From: Frankia alni
Lineage (GTDB): Bacteria > Actinomycetota > Actinomycetes > Frankiales > Frankiaceae
DNA length: 47,009 bases
Assembly (NCBI GenBank): GCA_026225295.1
Contig: JAMFSN010000332.1
Location: forward strand, 1-47,009
Direction: 5' to 3'
Shown: one piece after another, positions 33,942 through 41,958 of the stretch
How the letters are laid out: each line of letters opens with the position of its first letter
Position numbering within the stretch: the first letter of the stretch is position 1
Notes under the pieces: model-generated
Seen by the model: the letters and a program-made list of their open reading frames with translations, nothing else
Told to the model about the DNA's origin: nothing
Database searches by the model: none
Translations under genes and position numbers: made by a program

Positions 33942-34718
33942 TCAGGCGCCGTGCCGGCGTTCCCGGGCCGCATAGCTGCGCAGGGCCCGGAGGAAGTCAA
34001 TTTCCCGGAAGGCCGGCCAGTAGGCCTCGCAGAAGTAGAGCTCGGAATAGGCGCTCTGCCACAGGAGGAAGTTCGACATCCGCTGTTCCCCGCTGGTCCG
34101 GATCACCAGATCCGGGTCGGGCTGCCCGGCGGTGTAGAGGTGACGCGCGATGTCCTCGGTGCTCAGGGTCTCCGCGAGTTCGTCGAGCGTCCCGCCGGTC
34201 GCGGCCTGCTCGTGCAGCAGTGACCGGAGCGCGTCGATGACCTCCTGGCGCCCGCCGTACCCGACCGCCAACGTGACGTGCGCGCCGGTGGTGCACTCGC
34301 GGGTGACCTCGACGGCGTTCTTCAGGGCCCGGGCGGTGCTGTCGGGCAGCACGTCGAGCAGGCCGGCGACGTGGATCTGCCAGCGGGGCTGGGGGGTGGC
34401 CAGCTTGTCCTCGACCACCTGCTCAATGACCTGCATCAGGAACGCGATCTCGGCGTCCTCGCGCTGGCTGAGGTTCTCGGTCGAGCAGACGAAGACCGTG
34501 ACGTGCCGGATTCCCGCCGTCTCGCACCAGGACAGGACGTCTTCCACGTGATCGGCGCCGTATTTGTGACCCAGGCTGGGGTTGGCCATCCCCATCTGGC
34601 GGGCCCACCGGCGGTTCCCGTCCATGATCAGGCCGACGTGTCTGGGCAGCGTCGCGTCCTTCAGTCCGCGGCGCAGCCGGCGGGCGTAGAGGCGATACGC
34701 AAGATCGTCGAAAATCAC
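33942..34718 (-). CDS. cis-Prenyltransferase (isoprenyl/undecaprenyl diphosphate synthase family)
   Basis: 258 residues. It condenses isopentenyl diphosphate with allylic diphosphates in Z configuration. The signature IMDGNRRWA (catalytic Asp33), STENL, YGGRQEVIDA and RTSGEQRMSNFLLWQ are all present. The sequence pattern (WCETAGI, YTAGQPDPDLVIRTSGEQR) resembles the mycobacterial short-chain Z,E-farnesyl diphosphate synthase Rv1086 more than the long-chain enzyme, by recall; product length is not proven. GTG 34718 has no usable ribosome site; a TATGTT hexamer lies 6 nt upstream, suggesting a leaderless transcript. Cytoplasmic, linked to cell-wall lipid carrier supply. Confidence 0.93.
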   Translation of the reverse strand: MIFDDLAYRLYARRLRRGLKDATLPRHVGLIMDGNRRWARQMGMANPSLGHKYGADHVEDVLSWCETAGIRHVTVFVCSTENLSQREDAEIAFLMQVIEQVVEDKLATPQPRWQIHVAGLLDVLPDSTARALKNAVEVTRECTTGAHVTLAVGYGGRQEVIDALRSLLHEQAATGGTLDELAETLSTEDIARHLYTAGQPDPDLVIRTSGEQRMSNFLLWQSAYSELYFCEAYWPAFREIDFLRALRSYAARERRHGA

Positions 34719-34902
34719 TCCGTAAACATATCGTCCGGCACCTGATCGCTGTCATAGCGCGGCGACATTTACCGGTCGCGATCCGGTGGATCGGCCGGCC
34801 GGGCCGCTCCCTGGACAATGATCCGCAACCGTCACCGAATCAGAAATCTTGTTGGTGCCGCTCTTGTCTTCCCGTTCAACCCATGCCCGGTACGACGATC
34901 GG

Positions 34903-35433
34903 TCAGGTCCGCCAGGCGTCGGCGAGCAGCCCGAAGATCGCCTCGTCGAGGAACTCGCCGTCGACCCACGCGGCCCGGCTCAGCGTCCCCTCCCGGGTGA
35001 ATCCGGCGCTCAGCGCGGTGTGGACCATCGCCGCGTTGTCGGCGAGCGTTTCGAGCTGGAGCCGGTGCAGACCGAGCACCGCGAAGCCGTACGTGCACAG
35101 CACGCGGACCGTGTCGATGCCGAAACCGCGCCCCCGGAACGTGGGCCGTAGCGAGATGCCCAGGTGGGCGCTCCGGTTGTGGGCGTCGATCTGCCACAGC
35201 AGCGCCGATCCGGCCAGCTCGCCGTGGTCGAGGGACACCACCGAGAAGCGAGCCGCGTCGTCACCGGGCGGGGCGACCGCGAAGGACGATGCCGCGGTAC
35301 CCGGTGTGACGGGCCGCCAGGGCCGCGAATCGGCCCGTGACCGGGTGGCAACGTCATCGTGGAGCTCGGCGTCCAGGACGGCGACGTCCGATTCGAGCCG
35401 GGCGCGGAGCGCGACCGTGTCTCCTCGCAGCAT
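34903..35433 (-). CDS. GNAT-family N-acetyltransferase (RimJ-like)
   Basis: 176 residues. A single acetyltransferase domain with the coenzyme-A loop LRPTFRGRGFGIDTVRVLCTY-like (R/Q-x-x-G-x-G/A pattern RGRGFG), followed by FAVLGLHRLQLETLADNAAMVHTAL and a C-terminal RAAWVDGEFLDEAIFGLL strand, as in RimJ/RimL-like proteins that acetylate amines or protein N-termini. ATG 35433 follows GGATAGGAACG. Substrate unknown. It is transcribed leftward with the cis-prenyltransferase downstream, but a 184-bp gap and a separate promoter-like region suggest independent expression. Confidence 0.87.
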   Translation of the reverse strand: MLRGDTVALRARLESDVAVLDAELHDDVATRSRADSRPWRPVTPGTAASSFAVAPPGDDAARFSVVSLDHGELAGSALLWQIDAHNRSAHLGISLRPTFRGRGFGIDTVRVLCTYGFAVLGLHRLQLETLADNAAMVHTALSAGFTREGTLSRAAWVDGEFLDEAIFGLLADAWRT

Positions 35434-35591
35434 GGGACGTTCCTATCCACCCGGCACCCGGCGATCAACTCATTTTCCGCGGGTGCGGCCGCGAACTCTT
35501 GCCGGGCTCTGACCTTCCTCACGTCGAACACACATGTCGCCTGGCCAGGCTGCGGGTATCTCATCAGAGCCCCAGCCGGGAGATCCCGCTC

Positions 35592-36824
35592 ATGTCGTAC
35601 CTGCTCGATCCGCCCCCGCCAGCCGATCCCGCGCCAGCCGATCCCCCGCCGCCGGTCCGCCGACCCGGACCCGGGTCCCCCGGCGACCGCCGATCACGGC
35701 GCCGGACACGGCGCGGCCGGACGATGGCCGCCGGGACAGCGGTGCTGGTCGTGGTGGTACTCGCGTTCGGGTTTGCTGCCCTCGGGCGGGCCGGTCGGGG
35801 CGCGGCGAACGGTTCGTCCGGGCCGAGCGCCGCCGCGCCGACCGCCGCCGCCCCGGCGCCGGTCGCGACGGTCGGATCCGGCGCTGGTCCCGGGAGCGTC
35901 CCGGATGACCGGCCGGCCATCGTGGTGCGCGGCTCGAACCTCGCCGATCCGTTCGTTCTGGCCGTCGGCGGGGTGAACTATGCCTACGGGACGAACACGG
36001 TGGCGGGCGGCAACATCCCCGTGCTGCGCAGCACCGACCTGCGGACCTGGCAACCGGTCGGGGACGCCTTGCCGGTGCTGCCCCGGTGGGCCGTCCCCGG
36101 CCAGCTGCTGACCTGGGCCCCGGCGGTCACCCCGGTGACCGGCGGTTTTGTCCTCTATTACACGGCCCGGGACGCCGCCGCCGGCATCCAGTGTATTTCC
36201 GTCGCGACGTCGACCTCGCCGACCGGGCCGTTCGTGGACACCTCGTCCGGCCCCTTGATCTGCCAGACCCCGTCCGGCGGGAGCATCGATCCGAGCCCCT
36301 ACACCGTCGGTACCGACCGTTACCTGACCTGGAAGAGCGAGGGGATCCGGGCCGGGCAGGTCCCGGCGGTGTGGGCCGCCCGGCTGACCGCCGACGGTCG
36401 CCACCGGGCCGGACCGGCGGTCGAGCTGCTCCACCCGACGCTGGCCTGGCAGGACGGCATCGTCGAAGGTCCGGCCATGCTCGTCCGGGACGGCCGTTTC
36501 GACCTGACCTATTCGGCCGGCGACTGGCACAGTCCCGGCTACGCGACCGGCACCGCGGCCTGCGCCGGCCCGCTCGGGCCCTGCACCGCCGCGGCCGAGC
36601 CGTTCCTGCGGACCGGGCCCGACGGCATCGGGCCGGGGGGCGCCGAACCGTTCGTCGCCGCCGACGGGACCGGATGGCTCGCGTTCCACACCTGGAACCG
36701 CCGGGACCCGGCCGCCTCGCCGCACGCCGGGCGGCAACTGGTGCTCGCGCCGTTGACGCCGTCCGGGCCGCCGGCGGTGACGCCGGATCCCACCGTCCGG
36801 ATCGGCCGCACGTTGCCCTCGTAA
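35592..36824 (+). CDS. Membrane-anchored GH43-family glycoside hydrolase
   Basis: About 410 residues. The N-terminal 50 residues are Pro-rich with PADP repeats, then a membrane helix (TMAAGTAVLVVVVLAFGFAA) and a linker, so the catalytic domain (about 115-400) faces outward. It has the five-bladed GH43 features: general base Asp in NLADPFVL, the pKa-tuning Asp in SIDPSPYT and the general acid Glu in IVEGPAML, all at usual spacing. Likely action is on arabinan or xylan-type glycans; specificity is not predictable. ATG 35592 follows GGGAGATCC. Proper catalytic residues contrast with the GH16-fold protein of this window. Confidence 0.85.
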   Translation: MSYLLDPPPPADPAPADPPPPVRRPGPGSPGDRRSRRRTRRGRTMAAGTAVLVVVVLAFGFAALGRAGRGAANGSSGPSAAAPTAAAPAPVATVGSGAGPGSVPDDRPAIVVRGSNLADPFVLAVGGVNYAYGTNTVAGGNIPVLRSTDLRTWQPVGDALPVLPRWAVPGQLLTWAPAVTPVTGGFVLYYTARDAAAGIQCISVATSTSPTGPFVDTSSGPLICQTPSGGSIDPSPYTVGTDRYLTWKSEGIRAGQVPAVWAARLTADGRHRAGPAVELLHPTLAWQDGIVEGPAMLVRDGRFDLTYSAGDWHSPGYATGTAACAGPLGPCTAAAEPFLRTGPDGIGPGGAEPFVAADGTGWLAFHTWNRRDPAASPHAGRQLVLAPLTPSGPPAVTPDPTVRIGRTLPS

Positions 36825-36898
36825 GGCCCCGGTACTGAAATGATCGGACCGGCGCCGATATGCTCCACCGCGCGGTCGTCTGGGTGCGGAGGGTGTCA

Positions 36899-37759
36899 AT
36901 GTCCACGGAGCGATTCCCCGGCTTGAACGTCAGTGGCGCCGCCCCGGTCGCGGGTTGGGCACCGCCGGGGATCGATATTTCGGTTGCCCATCCGGCTCGG
37001 CGGTACGACTACTGGCTGGGCGGGAAAGACAACTTCCCGGCCGACCGCGAGTCCGGCGACGCGGTGGCGGCCGCGTTTCCCGGGGTCCGCGTCGCCGCGG
37101 TCGAGAACCGGGCCTTCATGCGCCGGGTCGCCCGGTTCCTGGCCGCCGAGGCCGGGATCCACCAGTTCCTGGACATCGGGACGGGTATCCCGACCTCACC
37201 GAACCTGCACGAGATCGTCCAGTCGATCACCCCGGCGGCGCGGATCGTCTACGCCGACAACGACCCGATCGTGCTGGCGCACGCCCGGGCCCTCCTGACC
37301 TCCGGGAGCGCGGGCGCGACCGTATATCTGGACGCCGACATCCGCGATCCGGACGCCATCCTGAACCACCCCGAGGTGGCCCGGGTCCTGGACCTCTCGC
37401 AACCGGTCGCGTTGATGATTGTCGCGGTCCTGCATTTCGTCCCGGACAATGACCACCCGGACGAGGTGATCTCCCGGCTCGTCTCGGCCCTGCCGTCCGG
37501 CAGCTATCTTGTGCTGTCCCACGCCACGAGCGACTTCATGCCCCCGGCAACGGCCTCCGACGTGAATGACGCCGACACGGCGACCCGCGTGACGTTCCAG
37601 TTCCGCGGCCACGACGCGTTCGCGCGGTTCTTCGACGGTCTGGAGCTGGTCTCGCCCGGCATCACCTCGGTGGCGCACTGGCGCGCCGACGCGGAGACCC
37701 AACCCCGGCCGACGGCCGCCGACACAGCCGTGTACGGAGCGGTGGCGCGTATCCCGTAG
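36899..37759 (+). CDS. S-adenosyl methyltransferase, PF04672 (DUF574) type
   Basis: 286 residues. The N-terminus VAHPARRYDYWLGGKDNFPADRE (broken here into AHPARRYDYWLGGKDNF) is the hallmark of the actinobacterial SAM-dependent methyltransferase family PF04672. SAM-binding signatures QFLDIGTGIPTSPNLHE, RIVYADNDPIVLAHA and the acidic loop follow, and the C-terminal VAHWRADAE matches the family. Substrate unknown. ATG 36899 follows GGAGGG. It is transcribed in the same direction as the GH43 gene, 74 bp downstream. Confidence 0.92.
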   Translation: MSTERFPGLNVSGAAPVAGWAPPGIDISVAHPARRYDYWLGGKDNFPADRESGDAVAAAFPGVRVAAVENRAFMRRVARFLAAEAGIHQFLDIGTGIPTSPNLHEIVQSITPAARIVYADNDPIVLAHARALLTSGSAGATVYLDADIRDPDAILNHPEVARVLDLSQPVALMIVAVLHFVPDNDHPDEVISRLVSALPSGSYLVLSHATSDFMPPATASDVNDADTATRVTFQFRGHDAFARFFDGLELVSPGITSVAHWRADAETQPRPTAADTAVYGAVARIP

Positions 37760-37792
37760 CGGCCCGGTCGGTCCTACGGTCCGGTCAGCTGG

Positions 37793-38431
37793 TCACACGG
37801 CCCGGGGGCCGGCCAGCAGAGCGACCACCCGCGGCAGGATGACGGCGTTCCAACCGGCCATGTCGATGTGCAGCTTGGGATTCTTACCCGCGGCCCGTTC
37901 CTTGACGGTCCACACCCGGACCTGGCCCTCGCGCAGGTCGGCGCCGGCCAGCTGGTTCCACGGCACCTTCTTGGCGAACGGTTGGTGCTGGCGCAGCCCT
38001 TCGGAGTCGGCGTCGATCCGGGTGGCCGGCAGGCTTCCGAAGACGACCGTTTCACCCATCATGATCGACTGGGTCGCGGTCCGGGCGATCCGGGGGCAGG
38101 CCTCGTTCTCGAGCAGCGTGACCAGCTGGTTCCACGTCTCCCGGGTGTCGTCCAGCTCCGTGCCGCGGCGGTACGCGTCGAACCTGAAGGTGCTTTTCGC
38201 GTCGCCCTGGGCCAACCCGATCGTGTAGCTGGCCTGGTTGATGCGGGTTGCCGCCTTGTAGACGATCCGGTCGAGTTCACCCAGGCGGAAGGTCTGGGAA
38301 CCGATCGAGATCACGTCGCCGGCCGCGACCAGCTCCTTCTTCCCGCTGCGGGCCCGGATCTCGCCGGGCGGGCGCCGCGGCGACGCCGGGGACGCCGGGG
38401 ACGCCGGGGACGGAACCTTCTCGCCTGCCAT
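37793..38431 (-). CDS. Hypothetical protein, possible PH-like fold
   Basis: 212 residues of unknown function. A Ser/Pro/Ala-rich start containing SPASPASPASP (9-bp tandem repeats at 38382-38408) is followed by about 180 residues of alternating beta strands (ELVAAGDVISIGSQTFRLGE, ASYTIGLAQGDAKSTFRFDA), a helix (WNQLVTLLENEACPRIA) and another strand set (VWTVKERAAGKNPKLHID, WNAVILPRVVALL). The pattern recalls bacterial PH-like domains repeated twice, but this is a fold guess. ATG 38431 follows GAGGAG; an upstream start at 38476 is less likely. No membrane segment. Confidence 0.6.
   Translation of the reverse strand: MAGEKVPSPASPASPASPRRPPGEIRARSGKKELVAAGDVISIGSQTFRLGELDRIVYKAATRINQASYTIGLAQGDAKSTFRFDAYRRGTELDDTRETWNQLVTLLENEACPRIARTATQSIMMGETVVFGSLPATRIDADSEGLRQHQPFAKKVPWNQLAGADLREGQVRVWTVKERAAGKNPKLHIDMAGWNAVILPRVVALLAGPRAV
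38382..38408. repeat. 9-bp in-frame tandem repeat x3
   Basis: GACGCCGGG is repeated three times at 38382-38390, 38391-38399 and 38400-38408 within the 5' end of the hypothetical gene and gives the Ser-Pro-Ala repeats of the N-terminus. Confidence 0.85.
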
Positions 38432-38538
38432 GCCGGTCACTCCTCGCCTCGCCCCATCGCCGTCCCTGGAGAGCACGGCCGGGACCGGTCACCGGTTCAC
38501 CGTCGGCCGGGCGGGACCGACCCGCGGCCCCCGGACTG

Positions 38539-39414
38539 CTACGGGCCGATGAGCGGGCGGACCGCACCGGCCACGAACCGGATGAAGCCCTCCGGGTCGG
38601 GCTCGTCACTGGTCGGCTGGAGCACCACGGTGTCGGCGCCGGCCTCGGCCCACTGCCGGACCGCGGCCGCCACCGCCGCCGCATCGCCGGCCACCCCGCC
38701 CTGCGGCGCGGCCGGATAGCGCTGCCCGCGCAGTTCCTCCGCCAGGCGGGGCCCGGCGCCGGGCCCGGTCGCGGCGAGCAGGTAGACGACCAGCGGGTGG
38801 GGGTCGGTACGGCCACCGGTCCGCCGCCCCTCGTCCACCAGCCGGCGGGCGGCCCGCACCCCGTCCGGCGACGTGCCGGCGGTCAGGATCGTCCCGTCGG
38901 CCAGTTCGCCGGACAGCCTCAGCGACCGGGGGCCGGTCACGCCGGCGAAAATCCGGAGCGGGCCGGCCGGTGGCCACTCGAGCCGCACCCCGTCCAGCCG
39001 CACGTAGCGCCCGGTGGTGGTGACGGGCCCACCCCGCAGCAGGCCGCGCAGCGCGGTCAGGTACTCCCGCAGCAAGGTCGCCGGTGAGTCGACCCGCGCC
39101 CCGACCTGGCCCATCCAGTCCTGGACGCCGTGGCCGACCGCCACCGTCACCCGGCCCGGGAACAGCCGGTCCAGGGTGGCCGCCTCCATCGCCGTAAGGG
39201 CGACGTTGCGCAGCGGGACCGGCAGCAGACCGACCCCGATCCGCAGCCGGCTCGTCCCGGCCAGCGCGGCGGCGGCGCTCGCGATACCGCCTTCGAAGAA
39301 GCAGTCCTCCCACAGCCACAGTTCCTCGAGCCCGGCGTCGGCCGCCGCGCCGGCCACCGCGCGGAGCCGCTCCGGTGGCAGCTGCGGCCGGAACACCGCG
39401 CCCAGGACCGTCAC
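38539..39414 (-). CDS. LLM-class flavin (F420-dependent) oxidoreductase
   Basis: 291 residues of the luciferase-like monooxygenase fold. The TIM-barrel pattern is clear: LGAVFRPQLPPERL, ADAGLEELWLWEDC, LRIGVGLLPVPLRNV, ATLDRLFPGRVTVAVGHGV and GPLRIFAGVTGPRSLRL, ending with ADTVVLQPTSDEPD. Many actinobacterial members use F420 rather than FMN; which one applies is not shown by sequence alone. GTG 39414 is the only sensible start. It is transcribed leftward, 31 bp downstream of the nitroreductase gene, so the two may be co-transcribed. Substrate unknown. Confidence 0.88.
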   Translation of the reverse strand: MTVLGAVFRPQLPPERLRAVAGAAADAGLEELWLWEDCFFEGGIASAAAALAGTSRLRIGVGLLPVPLRNVALTAMEAATLDRLFPGRVTVAVGHGVQDWMGQVGARVDSPATLLREYLTALRGLLRGGPVTTTGRYVRLDGVRLEWPPAGPLRIFAGVTGPRSLRLSGELADGTILTAGTSPDGVRAARRLVDEGRRTGGRTDPHPLVVYLLAATGPGAGPRLAEELRGQRYPAAPQGGVAGDAAAVAAAVRQWAEAGADTVVLQPTSDEPDPEGFIRFVAGAVRPLIGP

Positions 39415-39445
39415 GGATTCACCCGCACTCTCGAGGTCGCCCCGC

Positions 39446-40138
39446 TCAGGTGGCGGGTTCGCTGGTGATGAAGGGCGTGTCCCAGGTATTGAGGGACGTC
39501 ACCTTGTGCAGGGGCCGGCGCCGGACCGGTCCGTGCTTGCCGACCGGCCAGCCGACCGAGACCAGGGACGCGATCCGCCAGCCCTCCGGGATGCCGACCT
39601 GATCGCGCAGTTTGTCCTCGGCGAACGTGAACCAGGTGCTCGGGACGGTGCCGAGACCTTCGGCGCGCGCCGCGAGCAGGAAGTTCTGTATCGCCGGGAA
39701 GATCGATCCGCCTTCCAGGAACTCCGGGACGTAGCCGTACACGCGGCAGCAGAACAGGACGTAGACCGGCACGTCCTCGAAGTTGTCGACCAGGTGCAGC
39801 ATGGACCGGGTCAGGCGGGCTTCCCGCGAGTTGTCATCGGCGGCCGGCCGCTCGTCGGTCCCGTAGAAGGCGGAGCGGACCCAGTCCCAGCCTTCGCGGA
39901 ACGCCGGGCCCAGGATCGCGCGGACCTCCGGAGAACGCAGGACCACGAACCGCCACGGTTGGGCGTTCGACCCGGACGGGGCCCAGGTGGCCGCCTCCAG
40001 GCAGCGGGCCAGCACCTCGTCCGACACCGGATCGGGCCGGAACCGGCGCAGTGAGCGGGCGGTGTGCATGCCCTCGCGAAGATCAAGAGGGGGCGGACCG
40101 GACTCCGACTCCGAGCGACCCGGCGCCGAGTGATCCAT
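39446..40138 (-). CDS. Nitroreductase-family flavoprotein
   Basis: About 230 residues. FMN-binding nitroreductase fold: N-terminal TARSLRRFRPDPVSDEVLARCL, WAPSGSNAQPWRFVVLRSPE and the C-terminal LASLVSVGWPVGKHGPVRRRPL (here ASLVSVGWPVGK). Such enzymes reduce nitro groups, quinones or enones with NAD(P)H; physiological substrate unknown. ATG 40138 follows GGAGG at six bases; two upstream ATGs in the frame are too close to or beyond that site. The downstream LLM oxidoreductase is in the same orientation, suggesting a small redox operon. Confidence 0.88.
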   Translation of the reverse strand: MDHSAPGRSESESGPPPLDLREGMHTARSLRRFRPDPVSDEVLARCLEAATWAPSGSNAQPWRFVVLRSPEVRAILGPAFREGWDWVRSAFYGTDERPAADDNSREARLTRSMLHLVDNFEDVPVYVLFCCRVYGYVPEFLEGGSIFPAIQNFLLAARAEGLGTVPSTWFTFAEDKLRDQVGIPEGWRIASLVSVGWPVGKHGPVRRRPLHKVTSLNTWDTPFITSEPAT

Positions 40139-40467
40139 CGTCATCCTCCTTCGGGCCCTGCGCGGACATGAGGGCCAGCCAACCCCCAATCTTGGCCTCG
40201 CTGTCAAACCATCTCGTGGGCCCGCCGACGGGCCCGGGAGTGCCGGCCCGCCGGTCCGCTACGACCCCGCACCAGCACCGGATCGGCTATCTACCAGGGC
40301 AAGTAAACGCATACTCGGCTACCTTGGAAGTGCGTCGACGTTGTTTTAGCGACGCGGACAACTGGATGACGATCGCTCGGAGAGATCTTCGGGCCGGGGC
40401 TCGATCCGACCAACCACGGCGACCTCCACGACAGCCTCCCGTCATCACGGGCTGAGAGGAACCACCC
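40139..40467. other. Divergent promoter region, nitroreductase / amidohydrolase
   Basis: 329 bp between divergent genes; no supported gene. A hairpin with arms GGGCCCG (40218-40224) and CGGGCCC (40229-40235) is present, and the right half is relatively AT-rich, consistent with promoter function. An open frame here on the plus strand has no coding character. Confidence 0.5.
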
Positions 40468-41739
40468 ATGCGTATGGACGACATGATCCTGGTCAGCATC
40501 GACGACCACATGATCGAGCCGCCGGACATGTACAAGAACCACGTCCCCAAGAAGTGGCTTGACCAGGCACCGAAGGTCGTCCGCAACGAGCAGGGCGCCG
40601 ACGAGTGGATGTTCCAGGGTGAGTCGACCTCGACGCCGTTCGGCATGGCGGCCACCGTCGGCTGGCCGCGCGAGGAGTGGGGCTTCAACCCGGGGACCAT
40701 GTCCGAGCTGCGGCCGGCCTGCTTCGACGTGCACGAGCGGGTCCGGGACATGAACGCCAACGGCGTGCTGGCCTCGATGTGTTTCCCGACGATGGCCGGC
40801 TTCAATGCCCGGACCTTCAACGAGGCGCCCAACAAGGAACTCTCGTTGGTCATGCTTCAGGCCTACAACGACTGGCACATCGACGAGTGGTGCGGCGCCT
40901 ACCCGGGCCGGTTCATCCCGCTCGGGGTGGTGCCGTTGTGGGACGTCGACCTGGCCGTCGCCGAGGTCCACCGGATCGCCAAGAAGGGCTGCCGGTCGAT
41001 CAGCTTCCTCGAGGCCCCGCACGCGTTCGGGCTGCCCAGTTTCCTGTCCGGGCACTGGGACCCGATGCTCAAGGCCCTGGTCGAAGAGAACATGATTCTG
41101 TCCCTGCACATCGGGGCGGCCTGGTCGCTCATCACGCTCGCGCCCGAGGCGCCGGTCGACCACCTGATCGTGGTCCCGTCCCAGGCCACCATGCTCACCG
41201 CCCAGGACCTGCTGTTCGGCCCGACGCTGCGGCGCTTCCCCGACCTCAAGGTGGCGCTGTCGGAGGGGGGTATCGGCTGGATCCCCTTCTACCTGGACCG
41301 GGTCGACCGCCACTACCAGAACCAGTCGTGGATCGAGGGCCAGAGCTTCGGCGAGGGCAAGCTTCCGTCGGATGTGTTCCGCGAGCACATCCTGGCCTGC
41401 TACATCACCGACCCGTCCGGGCTCAAGGCCCGCAACGACATCGGGATGGACATCATCGCCTGGGAGTGCGACTACCCCCACACCGACACGACCTGGCCGG
41501 AGTCGCCCGAATACGCCTGGAAGGAATTCCAGGGCGCGGGCTGCTCGGACGAGGACATCCACAAGATCACCTGGCAGAACGCGACCCGGTTCTTCGACTG
41601 GGACCCGTTCGCTCACACGCCGAAGGAGAAGGCGACCGTCGGCGCGCTGCGGGCCCTCGCCACGGACGTGGACGTCACGCGGATGTCCCGGGCCGAGTGG
41701 CGCAAGCGCAACGAAGCCGCCGGCATCGGCACCTTCTGA
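40468..41739 (+). CDS. Amidohydrolase-2 family metal-dependent hydrolase
   Basis: 423 residues of the ACMSD-like TIM-barrel amidohydrolase family. The first strand SIDDHMIEPP carries the DxH metal ligands; further barrel positions include SLHIGAAWS, DLKVALSEGGIGWIP and the catalytic-Asp region AWECDYPHTDTTWP, followed by NATRFFDWDPF. Family members are hydrolases or decarboxylases acting on aromatic, heterocyclic or steroid-ring intermediates; the substrate here is unknown. Start is ATG 40468 (or 40474) after GAGAGGAACC. A very strong GC hairpin follows the stop. Its promoter faces the nitroreductase's. Confidence 0.9.
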   Translation: MRMDDMILVSIDDHMIEPPDMYKNHVPKKWLDQAPKVVRNEQGADEWMFQGESTSTPFGMAATVGWPREEWGFNPGTMSELRPACFDVHERVRDMNANGVLASMCFPTMAGFNARTFNEAPNKELSLVMLQAYNDWHIDEWCGAYPGRFIPLGVVPLWDVDLAVAEVHRIAKKGCRSISFLEAPHAFGLPSFLSGHWDPMLKALVEENMILSLHIGAAWSLITLAPEAPVDHLIVVPSQATMLTAQDLLFGPTLRRFPDLKVALSEGGIGWIPFYLDRVDRHYQNQSWIEGQSFGEGKLPSDVFREHILACYITDPSGLKARNDIGMDIIAWECDYPHTDTTWPESPEYAWKEFQGAGCSDEDIHKITWQNATRFFDWDPFAHTPKEKATVGALRALATDVDVTRMSRAEWRKRNEAAGIGTF

Positions 41740-41777
41740 GCTAACGGCCGAGCGCTCGTCACGCCCTCGTCTCCCTT

Positions 41778-41806
41778 ACGCCGGGCCCCTCCGCGGGGCC
41801 CGGCGT
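41778..41806 (+). terminator. Strong GC hairpin downstream of amidohydrolase gene
   Basis: Perfect 12-bp arms ACGCCGGGCCCC (41778-41789) and GGGGCCCGGCGT (41795-41806) with a 5-nt loop, followed shortly by CTGTTTAC. Likely terminator about 40 bp after the stop codon. Confidence 0.7.
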
Positions 41807-41958
41807 GACCTGTTTACGGACCGACCAGCAAGCTGTGATTCGGCTGCGGAGCGGGCCCTGACGAGTGCCGCCGGGACGGCGCGACGGATCAGTTTGCCCA
41901 GCGTGGGCGGGCGCAATATTGCTTCGACAGGGGTGATCGTCGGGCGTATTGTTCGTAC

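Noticed and set aside
40051-40455. 134-codon open frame before the amidohydrolase
   Set aside because: No ribosome site, no coding bias, overlaps the 5' end of the divergent nitroreductase gene.
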